DNA of 59,426 nt. It comes from Kitasatospora sp. MAA4 (GTDB lineage Bacteria > Actinomycetota > Actinomycetes > Streptomycetales > Streptomycetaceae). Below are positions 1-8,412 of the stretch, piece after piece. Made by a program: the position numbers and the translations under genes. Below the pieces are notes generated by a model that saw only the letters and a list, made by a program, of their open reading frames with translations, was not told the DNA's origin and made no database searches. The DNA is taken from contig NZ_JARZAI010000042.1 of assembly GCF_029893355.1 (NCBI RefSeq), positions 1 to 59,426 of the forward strand, given 5' to 3'. The number at the start of each line of letters is the position of its first letter. Positions within the stretch are counted from its first letter, which is position 1.

Positions 1-177
1 GCCTGCCCGTTCTGCCTGGTGATGCTCTCCGACTCCGTCAACGGCAAGAAGAACGAGGGCGCCGCGAAGGAGCACCTGAAGGTCGTCGACGTCGCCCAGC
101 TGCTGCTGGACTCCGTCAAGGCCAACCGGGCGTCCCCGGAGGCGGAGGCCGAGACCCCGGAGCCGGTCTCGTCCTGA
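1..177 (+). CDS. C-terminal end of an iron-sulfur (CCG-domain-like) oxidoreductase
   Basis: An open frame enters at base 1 and stops at TGA 175-177, giving the last 58 residues of a larger protein. It opens with ACPFCLVML followed by a lysine-rich stretch (NGKKNEGAAKEH) and VVDVAQLL. This matches the end of actinobacterial (Fe-S)-binding oxidoreductases of the heterodisulfide reductase/glycolate oxidase type, where a CPFC pair in the last cysteine-rich domain helps bind a cluster. The acidic tail (PEAEAETPE) is typically variable. Only the C-terminus is visible, so the family assignment rests on the CPFC motif and its surroundings. Confidence 0.6.
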   Translation, partial: ACPFCLVMLSDSVNGKKNEGAAKEHLKVVDVAQLLLDSVKANRASPEAEAETPEPVSS

Positions 178-304
178 GCCCTGTGCGCGAGTGGTTGTTG
201 TCGTCCGATCTTGAGGGCTGCAGGTCGAACGGGAGTCTCGATCGGGTGACTACGACGGCTGTCGTGCATGAGAACAGGGCCTCTTGATAGCTCAAAGGGT
301 GAGC

Positions 305-402
305 GGGACCGGTGTACCAACAGCTCGATGACAACCCGGGCGCCGCTGACCGCCGCGTCGGACAGGCGCCGCAGGTACCGGCCGTGCACCCGCGCCGAGG
401 TG
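305..402 (-). pseudogene. Remnant of an ISL3-family transposase N-terminus
   Basis: On the minus strand this stretch reads ARVHGRYLRRLSDAAV followed by VVIELLVHR. It aligns with the region just after the zinc finger of the intact ISL3 transposase at 50010-51602 (RVHSSYVRRLDDSAA, then VVVELRVRR). No zinc-finger cysteines or catalytic domain remain and there is no usable start. It is the only recognisable content of the gap between 178 and 529 and suggests an old insertion between the iron-sulfur protein and the oxygenase. Confidence 0.45.
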
Positions 403-529
403 CTGACGTGGATTCCCTTGCGGTTCTGGTGTTTCTCCGGGCGGGGCTCGGTATCGTCCTGCGGCCCTCTCTGCGGGGGTGGTCGGGGGGTGCATTGTTG
501 TCGGTCGTCCGCCGGGGACGAGGTGTTTT

Positions 530-1249
530 TCAGGCTCGCGTCGTTCCTGTGGGGTCAGGGCTGCACAGCCAACCGTTGATGGCGAAGCGGCTGTCCGCGT
601 GCCGCCTGCTCGGGCAGCTGACCGGCCGGACCTCGTGCCAGGCTGTGGGGCGGAAGAACACGATGCTGTCGTGCTCGGGCTCCCAGTCCCGCCAGGTTTT
701 CTCCTCCCACCGTCCGGTTGTCCCGGTGTGCAGTGGTAGGGCGGCGTCGAACATGCGCAGCTCTCCGCCCTCGAAAGGCCGGGGTGTGCGATGCAGGTAG
801 TACACGAAGGTGAGCAGGCGCCGGGGGGCGAAGTCGGTGCTGGTGTCCTGGTGCGGCCGGTAGAAGTCGCCGTCGTTGTGGACGTTGAGGCTGTAGCTGG
901 GTTCGGTGTACTGGCAGGAGACTCCCAGAGTGTGCTCGACCGCCTCCACGACCTCGTCGATGGCTGCCATCAACTCAGGCGCGGCGAAGTCCGGGCACGA
1001 CCGGGACCGGCGAATGTCGGGGACCACCTGCTGGTCCTGAATCATGGAGGGCTTCAACGCGTCGCCGGCCGAGGCGATGGCGCGTTCAAGTAGGGCGGCG
1101 GCCGTCTGCGCGCCCAGGAACTGGGTGATGCGGCAGACCGTCACCGGGAGCCGCCAGATCGCGTCCGTACAGACCGGCGACCGCTGATCCATCGCCTCGG
1201 ATGGTTCCGTGAGGGTGCCGTGTCGTGCCAACGCGTTCTGTCCTGTCAT
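530..1249 (-). CDS. 2-oxoglutarate/Fe(II)-dependent dioxygenase (prolyl 4-hydroxylase-like)
   Basis: A protein of 239 residues with a double-stranded beta-helix oxygenase signature. The metal triad is H133-x-D135 (in YRPHQDTS) and H205 (in AWHEV), and R221 in RFAINGW is placed to bind 2-oxoglutarate. The segment FEGGELRMF between them is typical of the prolyl 4-hydroxylase/PiuC-like group. Start 1249 is chosen because AGAAGG lies nine bases upstream, although the frame stays open 120 bases further. The substrate cannot be inferred. Neighbours are unrelated: an IS remnant downstream and the split S74 protein upstream, so it is probably transcribed alone. Confidence 0.8.
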   Translation of the reverse strand: MTGQNALARHGTLTEPSEAMDQRSPVCTDAIWRLPVTVCRITQFLGAQTAAALLERAIASAGDALKPSMIQDQQVVPDIRRSRSCPDFAAPELMAAIDEVVEAVEHTLGVSCQYTEPSYSLNVHNDGDFYRPHQDTSTDFAPRRLLTFVYYLHRTPRPFEGGELRMFDAALPLHTGTTGRWEEKTWRDWEPEHDSIVFFRPTAWHEVRPVSCPSRRHADSRFAINGWLCSPDPTGTTRA

Positions 1250-1391
1250 GGTGTTCTGCCTTCTGGATCGCGATGAGTGTTCCGCTGGGGCCGAGCGCCC
1301 CAGCCTTCTCGGAGGGTGGACGAACCGTGAGCCGTGCTCGGCCCGGTACGCGCCAGTGGCACCGGCCATCCGGCCCTCCGAGTGCCGGGCG

Positions 1392-1802
1392 CTACAGCAG
1401 GACCTCTGGCGTCGTCACGCGGCCTCGGGCGGTGTTCCCGCTCGCGGTTTCTCGAAGTCGATCCACTTCGGCCGTGAGTTCTTCCACGTGGCGGTGCAGT
1501 GCCTGGATGCACACCAGGGCGACGCCGAGGCCGTCGACGACGGGGATGGTGGTGTCGTCCTCGTTGAAGCCGAAGGCGGCGTGCCAGTCCTGGGCCATCG
1601 GTCCGAGGTGGCGCACGCTTTCGGGTTCCCAGAGGTAGCGCCAGGTACTGATGGGCAGTGCGGCCACGGTCCCCAGGACCGCGTATCCGTTGACCGCACC
1701 GACCGGGGCCACGGCGCCGCTCTCCCGGGCGCCGGGCGAAGGACGGGCCGTGGCACTGTGGTCAGCCGTCCGGGGCCGCCGGCGGAAGATCCGCATCCTC
1801 AC
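1392..1802 (-). pseudogene. C-terminal half of a split S74 (intramolecular chaperone) secreted protein
   Basis: This frame of 136 codons contains the second half of a peptidase S74/endosialidase-chaperone domain. Key pieces are LPISTWRYLWEPE, RHLGPMAQDWHAAFGF and VVDGLGVALVCIQALHRHVEEL, ending in the usual short coiled coil. The first half of the same domain (SDRGLKQDVLPVDW) is at the end of the upstream frame. The two frames overlap by GTGA at 1799-1802 (stop of one, GTG of the other). About 37 low-complexity basic residues precede the homologous part, so either a frameshift with inserted DNA broke one gene or the halves are translationally coupled. A broken gene seems more likely. Confidence 0.6.
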
Positions 1803-2341
1803 CGGCTCCAGTCGACCGGGAGCACGTCCTGCTTGAGTCCGCGGTCACTGCAGACGGCACACGGGTTGCCCGGGAGGCCGGGACCCTGGTCGGTGCCGAC
1901 GGTGATCGCTCCGTGGGCCCCGGCCGGGGCGTGGATGCCGTCGCCGACCATCGCGGCTTCGTAGCCGCCCAGCAACTCCTGGAGCGTTCCGGGGCCCAGG
2001 TCCTCCGGAGCGGCGATCGCGGCGATGCCGGTGTCGTCCGTGTAGGCCATCCCCAGCGTCCGGCCGGCCATGGTGGCGAACACGATCTTCGCACCGCGGA
2101 TGGGCTCCCCTGTCACGGCGTCGGACGCCATCGCATTGATGTTCTCCAGTTGCATCTGGGTGACATTCAAGGTGGCCTGGCTGGCCGTGAGCCTGGTCGG
2201 CTCCAGACTGGGGCACCGCGCCCCGCTACTACAGGACTCGGCCGATGGGGCGGTCGCCGACGCGGTGATACCGCTCCCCGCGCCCAGCGACGCCAAAGCC
2301 GCGGCCATCACCGCGACGGTCTTACGACCTACAGAACTCAT
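1799..2341 (-). pseudogene. N-terminal part of the split S74-domain secreted protein
   Basis: A frame of 180 residues beginning with a signal peptide (MSSVGRKTVAVMAAALASL, then an Ala/Ser-rich cleavage region). A small all-beta domain follows (LNVTQMQLENINAMA, IRGAKIVFATMAGRTLGM) and the frame stops just after CSDRGLKQDVLPVDWSR, which is the start of an S74 domain. Start 2341 is preferred because GGGAG sits five bases upstream; ATG 2353 is the alternative. In intact relatives the S74 domain continues into the sequence now found in the next frame. The protein was presumably exported, with S74 acting as folding chaperone for the passenger part. Confidence 0.6.
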
Positions 2342-2687
2342 GTCCACTCCCATGGAATTGCCCGAGCGAGATCCGTGCCCGCGCGTGATGGCCGGGACGG
2401 GTGCAGCACCCGACCGTATCCATGCCCCATCTGGTCCAACCAGCCGACAACCGCGAGTTCGCACCATCTGATGAACCGTCAGCAGGACGGTGACGAACGC
2501 GATCGACGCACACAACGGCCGGTGGCTGCGGTGCGCCGGCTACCCAAAGGGTGGCGATCATCAACGCGCCCTTTACGGCCCGGCGGGTGGTGGAGATGAT
2601 CGGCGGGACACCACCCGGCACCGCTCCTCCTGCCGGGCCAACCAGCTTCCATGGCAAGCCACTTGGACCTAGGATGAGGAAAAGCCG
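2342..2687. other. Divergent intergenic region, no gene seen
   Basis: About 345 bases separate the S74 gene (minus) from the PstS-like gene (plus). The frames covering it are unconvincing basic or Gly/Arg-rich translations. It presumably contains the two divergent promoters; no clear -35/-10 pair or operator palindrome stands out. GAGGA at 2676-2680 is the ribosome binding site of the downstream TTG start. Confidence 0.4.
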
Positions 2688-4214
2688 TTGCCCCGTACCG
2701 TGACCGGACTGCTCGCGACCGCCGCGACTCTGGCGATCGCCGCTTCGCTGACCACCGCTGCCGCCGGCCCGGCCGCCGCCGACCCGGCCGTGATGCCGGC
2801 CGCCCAGGACATCGTGGGTGCGGGCGACCAGGCATCCCAGGGCCTGCTGAACCAGTTCTCCACCGACTACAACGCCGCGCTGACCGCCACCGGTGACACC
2901 GACACCCCGCGGCTCTACAGCTGGGACGCCACCCCGACGTTCCACATCAGCCTCAAGGACGGTGCTCCCCGGCTGACCCGCCCGTACAACTCCGACATAG
3001 CGATCCACGACCTCGGGCTCGTCGACAGCTCGACCTTCGACTTCGCCCGCTCCAGCCGCGGCCCCGAGGAGGGCGACGACACCACCGACGCCTTCGTGGG
3101 CTACGCCGAGGACGCCGTCACCTGGGCGGCCCCTGCGGGCGGTGACGCGCCGGCCAACCTGACCTCACGGGACCTGACGGCCATCTACACCTGCTCGATC
3201 ACCAACTGGAACCAGATCACCGACGTCCCCGGCTACCACGGTCCGAACGCCACCATCAGGCCCTTCCTGCCGAACGGCAACTCCGACACCGGGGAGTCCT
3301 TCCTGCGGTCGCTCGGCGGCAGCCTCGGTCCGGTGACCCCCGGTGCCTGCCTGCAGCCCGAGCTCCAGTCCTGGGACACCGGCATCGACCCGCTGCTGGC
3401 CGACCCCGACGCCCTGGTGCCGTACTCGGCCGGGCACTACATCGGCCAGGTCTACGGTGGTCACACCACCGCGACCGACGCGCCCGGCAACCTGACCCTG
3501 CGCGCCATCGACGGCGTCGGCCCGCTCGCCGCCGACCACACCCTCGCCCCGGCCTTCACCTCGAGCGGGTACGGCCGGGAGCTGTACAACGTGATCCGCG
3601 GTGCGGACTGGACGGGCACCGACGACCACGCAGGCGAGCTCCAGGACATCTTCGGCTCCGACGGCTGGGTCTGCACCGACCCGGTGGCCCAGGCGGACCT
3701 GGCCGGCTACGGCTTCCAGAGCCTGCCCGACGGTGTCTGCGGCACCGCCGTCCACCCGGTCCCCACGCAGCCCGCCGTCCATGCCGGGATGACCTGGACG
3801 GTGCGCGCGCAGCAGCCCGACGGTGAGGTCCACGTCGGGTACGACGCCACGACCAACGCCTACAACGGCGACACTCCGGCCACCGCTGTGCTGCCGCTGC
3901 TCTGCCTCACCATCACGGGTGCGGGGGCGCCGGCCGACCTCACCCCCGACTTCTACGACGGCTGGTCCAGGGGCACGGTCGCGCTGAGCGCACCAGTGGC
4001 GGGCTCCGCGCTGCACAGCCGGGCGGACGCGGACGCGCTCTGCGCCGGGCAGTTCGGTCCCGGCTACCGGGAGGCCGAGTTCCACGACGGTTACGTCGGC
4101 TCGAATCCGGGCAGTCAGGGAGGCTGGTCGTTCTGGGCCAACGGCACCATCGCCACCAGCACCCGGTTCTGGGTCGCCATCAACGACCAGCAGGCCAACC
4201 CCTGGAGCGAGTGA
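2688..4214 (+). CDS. Secreted PstS-like substrate-binding protein with extra C-terminal domain
   Basis: A 508-residue secreted protein starting at TTG 2688, with GAGGA about nine bases upstream; the nearby ATG 2675 runs into a stop. Residues 1-31 are a signal peptide ending AAAGPAAADP. The middle (about 60-370) looks like a phosphate-type periplasmic binding protein: YSWDATPT, SDIAIHDLGL, then LTSRDLTAIYTCSITNWNQI and PNGNSDTGESFLRSL, where PstS family members contact an oxyanion. The last 130 residues form an added domain with conserved Cys and Trp (LPLLCLTITG, GWSFWANGT). No pst transporter genes are adjacent, so it may act as a free or wall-associated binder. Confidence 0.7.
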   Translation: MPRTVTGLLATAATLAIAASLTTAAAGPAAADPAVMPAAQDIVGAGDQASQGLLNQFSTDYNAALTATGDTDTPRLYSWDATPTFHISLKDGAPRLTRPYNSDIAIHDLGLVDSSTFDFARSSRGPEEGDDTTDAFVGYAEDAVTWAAPAGGDAPANLTSRDLTAIYTCSITNWNQITDVPGYHGPNATIRPFLPNGNSDTGESFLRSLGGSLGPVTPGACLQPELQSWDTGIDPLLADPDALVPYSAGHYIGQVYGGHTTATDAPGNLTLRAIDGVGPLAADHTLAPAFTSSGYGRELYNVIRGADWTGTDDHAGELQDIFGSDGWVCTDPVAQADLAGYGFQSLPDGVCGTAVHPVPTQPAVHAGMTWTVRAQQPDGEVHVGYDATTNAYNGDTPATAVLPLLCLTITGAGAPADLTPDFYDGWSRGTVALSAPVAGSALHSRADADALCAGQFGPGYREAEFHDGYVGSNPGSQGGWSFWANGTIATSTRFWVAINDQQANPWSE

Positions 4215-4420
4215 CCCTCCCGGGACCGCCCGCGCCGCTCGCCCCTGCCCGGGCGGACGGCGTGGGCGGACGGCGTGGGCGCCGGCGCTTCCCGACGGGG
4301 GCCTGGCCCGCGGCCGCCGGCCCGGCCGACGTCGTCACCGCCCCCCGGCTGCGCACCCAGCCGCTCCCGAAACCGGCCTCCGGAGGGGCTCGGGGGTCGA
4401 CCGTTCCCCGGACGCCGGGA

Positions 4421-4999
4421 TCAGCCGGCCGGGACGGCGGTGGCGGCGGTGACGGCGGTGACGTCGTGGAGGTGGTGCACCGGGTCGTGGATCAGGTAGC
4501 GGGCGAAGGACGCCACCGTGAATCGGGCGCCGTCGCTGCGCGCGCCGGTGCGCTGCCACTGGTCGCCCGTCACCTGGTCGAAGCCGGCGGCCAGCAGCTG
4601 GGCGGCCGCGAGCAGGTCGGCGCGGACCGCAGTGGGGTCCTGCTCGCCGTAGCGCTCGGCCACCGCGGTGGCGTCCTGGTCCCAGTTGGCGAAGGAGGGG
4701 TCGTCCTGGCTCAGCATCAGCTCCAGACGCTGCTTGCAGATCCGGAAGACGTCGCGCACGTGGCAGGCGTACTCCAGGGGGGACCAGACCACCGGGTCGG
4801 GCCGGCGGCGCAGCGCGGCGTCGTCGCCGGCTAGCAGAGCGGCCCAGGCATCGGCCTTGGCGCGCACCAGTGCGGCCACCTCGGTGGCGCTCACGCCCGG
4901 CGTGTCGAAGCCGCAGGCGGGGCAGGCCCGCTCCAGGACCCAGGTCCAGTCCTTGGTGTCGGGAACGATCTCGGCGGTGGCGCTCTCGGGTGTCGTCAT
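4421..4999 (-). CDS. DinB-family protein
   Basis: A 192-residue protein starting at ATG 4999; longer upstream frames give non-native basic sequence. It opens with DWTWVLERACPACGFDTPGV, a hallmark of actinobacterial DinB-like proteins, and continues as a four-helix bundle with VWSPLEYACHVRDVF, where the histidine belongs to the usual metal site. Near the end FARYLIHDPVHHLHDV supplies two more histidines for the His triad. DinB/MSMEG-type proteins are mostly mycothiol- or bacillithiol-dependent transferases or uncharacterised metalloproteins, so the substrate is unknown. It stands alone. Confidence 0.75.
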   Translation of the reverse strand: MTTPESATAEIVPDTKDWTWVLERACPACGFDTPGVSATEVAALVRAKADAWAALLAGDDAALRRRPDPVVWSPLEYACHVRDVFRICKQRLELMLSQDDPSFANWDQDATAVAERYGEQDPTAVRADLLAAAQLLAAGFDQVTGDQWQRTGARSDGARFTVASFARYLIHDPVHHLHDVTAVTAATAVPAG

Positions 5000-5202
5000 G
5001 GCCCAAGCCTGCCCGGCCCGCCGCAGCGCTGACCAGTGGCCGGGCCGCCAGCCGGCGGGAAGATCCTGCCAGGGGCGCACCGGCTTCGCTGACGGGCGTC
5101 CGGCCGAACTGGCTTCGTTCACGTGAAGTGGCTCTGGCACGAGTTCTGGATGCTGTCGGCGATCTTCGCCGGAGTCCGGGGAGTGTGTGGGCAGGGCTCG
5201 GC

Positions 5203-6117
5203 TCACAGGCTCGGCATCAGGTCGGTCAGCTGCCATGCCGTCACGTCTTCAGAGGGGCGCGACAAGTGCAGCGTCGTGTGGAAGTAGCCGTCGGTCTCCT
5301 TCCCGTACGGGTCATCGCCGGCCGCGGTCACCGCTTTGACGGCGTACCGCTGTTCGTCCGCGTCTGTGAAGCGTCGTTGCCGGAACGTGTGCGTGGTGGC
5401 CTTCTCGGTAACCAGGCCGTATGAAGCCAGGCATGCGGCGATGGACGCGTACGAGGTGGTGCGCAGCACGAAGGCTGCGACCCACACCGGGTCGTGGGCG
5501 CAGGTCAGGATCGGTTGGAAGGTGCGGGGGGACAGAAAGCTCGCCCCTCCGGTGATCGTGATCAGACGGGCGTGCCGCGCGGCGCGGAGCAGCGACGGTG
5601 AGGGAGGCGCGGTTTCGAGATTCTCGGCGAAGCCTTCGTCCAGCAGGCCGACCTCGCGTGCGTAGGAGATCGCGTTGGTGGCCATGTCGAGTCCGATTAC
5701 CCGGGCCGGGTCACGGCGCCGACGAGCCGCGTAGTAGCTGCGGTCCCATTCGATCAGTTCGGCCGTGGTCAGCGCGGTGGCCTGCGGTGACGTGTAGTGG
5801 GCGTAGAGGTCGTCCAGCGTCACGTCGTGGTTGAGGAGGGCGGCGTTGATGCCGTACGAGCAGCAGATGTCCAGCACGGTCACCGGTTCCGCCGCGCGGA
5901 CTGTCCGCCTGCGGGCCGCGACCGCCCGCCGGAAGATGCCCTGTCCGTGCTGGGGAGCCTGATATTCCAGCGGGCCCAATGCCCGGAAATAGGCCCGAGG
6001 ATCTGGCTGATCGTAGATGTCGTCGAACGCTGCCATACCCTCTGGGATGGGGATCGCCGACGCCTGCGAGCCGCTGGCAGCGTTGTTCCCATGCCCCTTG
6101 TTCCGCATACCGCTCAT
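5203..6117 (-). CDS. SAM-dependent methyltransferase-like protein
   Basis: A 304-residue protein starting at ATG 6117 with GAGGAG seven bases upstream. VTVLDICCSYGINAALL is a class I methyltransferase motif I in which the usual glycine-rich loop has become CCSYG. IGLDMATNAISYA could be motif II with its acidic ribose-binding residue, and ARLITITGGASFL resembles motif IV. The C-terminal third (RRFTDADEQ to LHLSRPSED) looks like an added beta domain. Because motif I is unusual, methyltransferase activity and substrate are uncertain. It is flanked by gaps of about 200 bases and is probably monocistronic. Confidence 0.55.
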   Translation of the reverse strand: MSGMRNKGHGNNAASGSQASAIPIPEGMAAFDDIYDQPDPRAYFRALGPLEYQAPQHGQGIFRRAVAARRRTVRAAEPVTVLDICCSYGINAALLNHDVTLDDLYAHYTSPQATALTTAELIEWDRSYYAARRRRDPARVIGLDMATNAISYAREVGLLDEGFAENLETAPPSPSLLRAARHARLITITGGASFLSPRTFQPILTCAHDPVWVAAFVLRTTSYASIAACLASYGLVTEKATTHTFRQRRFTDADEQRYAVKAVTAAGDDPYGKETDGYFHTTLHLSRPSEDVTAWQLTDLMPSL

Positions 6118-6307
6118 GCCGACTCTCCTCACACAGCTCAGGTCCGCCATCCGGTCTCAGAGTCGGTGACCCCAGGGCGGTACGGGAAGAAGGCGGGGTA
6201 GAAACCAGCCACGCGGCGCAGCGGGCCAAGTGAAGATCGCCAACAGCTTCGGTTCTGGCGATTCAAAGCGCCGGCAAGGTCCGCAGGCCGCCCCGGTCCA
6301 TGCGTCG

Positions 6308-6907
6308 TCAGTGGTCGCCGAGGAAGATCTCCCTGACCTCGCGCACCGCGTAGTAGACGAGGACGTACCCGGCGAGCGGGTCGGCCCACCAGAGGCCGGC
6401 GAGTGAGTTGAGTACCAGGCCGATCAGGACGGCGGCGGCCAGCAGGCCGTCGATCAGGGTCACCCGTCCCTCGGTCTTCAGCACCGGGTTGTCCAGGGCC
6501 GCGCCGGTGCGGGCCTTGCCCGCGGCGAGGGCGAACATCACCGCGGCGGTGACGGCGGTCCAGGCGATGCCCAGCGGCGAGTGGTGCGGGCGGAAGCCGG
6601 TGGCCAGCACCCAGGTGGACTGCGCCAGCAGGTAGAGGGCCAGTAGCGCGAAGCCGCCGCCGATCAGCTTGAGCGCACGCTTCTGGCGCGCCTCGCCGGT
6701 GCCGGACAGCTCCCAGATGACCACGGTCGAGGCGCCGATCTCGATCAGGGAGTCCAGGCCGAAGCCGGCCAGTGCCACCGACCTCGCCGAGATCGCGGCG
6801 ACGGCGAGCACCACGATGCCGATCACGTTCCAGCCGAGCGTGGTGTACTCCAGCGCGAAGCCGCGGTGGAGCAGGGTCTGTCGGGCGGTGTCATCAGTGC
6901 TATTCAC
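6308..6907 (-). CDS. Cation diffusion facilitator-like membrane transporter
   Basis: A 199-residue membrane protein with GTG start at 6907, eight bases after GGGAGG. Five to six hydrophobic helices are visible. The segment SVALAGFGLDSLIEIGAS, with acidic residues inside the second helix, and DPLAGYVLVYYAVREVREIF near the end are typical of short CDF-type cation transporters of actinobacteria. These family members export divalent metals using a paired-aspartate site. The long cytosolic C-terminal domain of classical CDF proteins is absent, as usual for this short group. Substrate unknown; it is probably transcribed alone. Confidence 0.7.
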   Translation of the reverse strand: MNSTDDTARQTLLHRGFALEYTTLGWNVIGIVVLAVAAISARSVALAGFGLDSLIEIGASTVVIWELSGTGEARQKRALKLIGGGFALLALYLLAQSTWVLATGFRPHHSPLGIAWTAVTAAVMFALAAGKARTGAALDNPVLKTEGRVTLIDGLLAAAVLIGLVLNSLAGLWWADPLAGYVLVYYAVREVREIFLGDH

Positions 6908-7248
6908 CGCGTGATCCTCCCAGACCCGGGCAGCGGTGCCGAAACAATCACGCTGACGCCACCCTGCACCCACCTCCGCGGCGGCCGCGCCCGGGGTGGG
7001 CCCGGAGGGGCCAACCCCTCTCCCGTGCCGGGCCGTTGCTCCCCGCTCGCGCTCATGGCATCCCCCGCCTGTCATTGGTGCCCCGACGGCAGTGTCCCCG
7101 TCCTGCCGTGCAGGAAGCCGCGCAGCGCATCACGGTTCGGGTGCCGGGTTCCGGCGTCGACGGAGGGTAACGCTGACACGTGCTCGGGCCGATACGCTTG
7201 CCAGGCGCGGGAGCAGTCGTGTCCCGCTGTCGAGGAGGGGAGCTGGGA

Positions 7249-8280
7249 GTGGGAGCAGCAGCCGACGGCACGGAGCAGCGCCAGCCGGTGATGGCGGACG
7301 TCGCGAAGCTGGCCGGGGTGTCCCACCAGACGGTCTCCCGGGTCCTCAACGGCGCACCGCACGTGCGCCCCGACACCAGGGACCGGGTGCTCGCGGCGAT
7401 CCGCGAGCTCGACTACCGGCCCAACTCCGCCGCCCGCGCCCTGGTCACCCGGCGCTCCCAGACGCTCGGCGTCGTCACCTTCGACAGCACGCTGTACGGG
7501 CCCGCCTCGATGCTCGACGGGATCGAGCGCGCCGCCCGCAGCGCCGGGTACTTCGTCAGTGTCGCCAGCCTGCGCTCGCTGGACAGCCGCTCGGTCCAGG
7601 AGGCCGTCGACCGGCTGCGCGACCAGGGCGTCGAGGGCGTCGTGGTGATCGCGCCGCAGACCTCCGCGATCAGTGCGGTGGCCAAGCTGTCCAGCTCGGT
7701 GCCGGTGGTCGCGGTGGGGGCGGGCACCCAGGTGAGGGTGCCGACGGTCTCGGTGGACAACCGGGCGGGCGCGGAGGCGGCCACCCGGCACCTGCTGGAC
7801 CTCGGGCACCGCACGGTGCACCACCTGGCCGGGCCGGCGGGCTGGATGGAGAGCGAGGACCGCCAGGACGGCTGGCGCCGCACCCTGGAGGCCGCCGGGG
7901 CCGAGGTGCCGCCGGTCGAGAGCGGTGACTGGAGTGCGCGGTCCGGGTACGAGGCCGGACTGCGGATAGCGGAGGCGGACGGCGTCAGCGCGGTGTTCTG
8001 TGCCAACGACCACATGGCGCTCGGCCTGCTCCGCGCCTTCCACGAGGCCGGCCGCTCGATCCCCCGCGACATCAGCGTGGTCGGGTTCGACGACATCCCG
8101 GAGGCGGCGTACTTCACCCCGCCGCTGACCACCGTGCGGCAGGACTTCGGAGAGCTGGGCCGGCGGGCGCTCGAACTGCTCGTCGCCGAACTGGCGGGCG
8201 GGCGGGAGACCCCGACCCGGGCCCGGATCTCGCCCGAGATGGTGCTGCGCCGAAGCGCCGGACCGGCCGCTCGCGGCTGA
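7249..8280 (+). CDS. LacI-family transcriptional regulator, probable arabinose-locus repressor
   Basis: A 343-residue regulator. The GTG start at 7249 follows a GAGGAGGGGAG ribosome binding site. The N-terminal helix-turn-helix reads MADVAKLAGVSHQTVSRVLNG with the hinge YRPNSAARALV, followed by a periplasmic-binding-protein-like sensor domain (LGVVTFDSTLYGPASML, VSVDNRAGAEAATRHLLDLGH, VFCANDHMALGLL, VVGFDDIPEAAYFTPPLTTVRQD). It faces the 3' end of the sugar ABC operon across a terminator. LacI-type operators (TGTTAGCGCTAACA class) lie upstream of the ABC operon, araB and the arabinofuranosidase gene, so it is the natural candidate for their repressor with L-arabinose or a derivative as inducer. 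That link is inferred. Confidence 0.85.
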   Translation: MGAAADGTEQRQPVMADVAKLAGVSHQTVSRVLNGAPHVRPDTRDRVLAAIRELDYRPNSAARALVTRRSQTLGVVTFDSTLYGPASMLDGIERAARSAGYFVSVASLRSLDSRSVQEAVDRLRDQGVEGVVVIAPQTSAISAVAKLSSSVPVVAVGAGTQVRVPTVSVDNRAGAEAATRHLLDLGHRTVHHLAGPAGWMESEDRQDGWRRTLEAAGAEVPPVESGDWSARSGYEAGLRIAEADGVSAVFCANDHMALGLLRAFHEAGRSIPRDISVVGFDDIPEAAYFTPPLTTVRQDFGELGRRALELLVAELAGGRETPTRARISPEMVLRRSAGPAARG

Positions 8281-8319
8281 CCGCGGCGGGTCGGGCCCGT
8301 GCGGGGCCGGCATGGCGAA

Positions 8320-8359
8320 GGCCGCCGTGCGCGCGGTGTGAACGCCTCGCACGGCGGCC
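8320..8359. terminator. Bidirectional terminator between lacI-type gene and permease gene
   Basis: Arms GGCCGCCGTGCG (8320-8331) and CGCACGGCGGCC (8348-8359) form a perfect 12-bp stem with a 16-base loop, between two convergent genes. There is no U tract, as is common in streptomycete terminators. Confidence 0.75.
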
Positions 8360-8412
8360 CGACCGCGCGGCGACCCCACCGCGCGGTGCCACGCCGACGG
8401 ACAGCGACCCCA

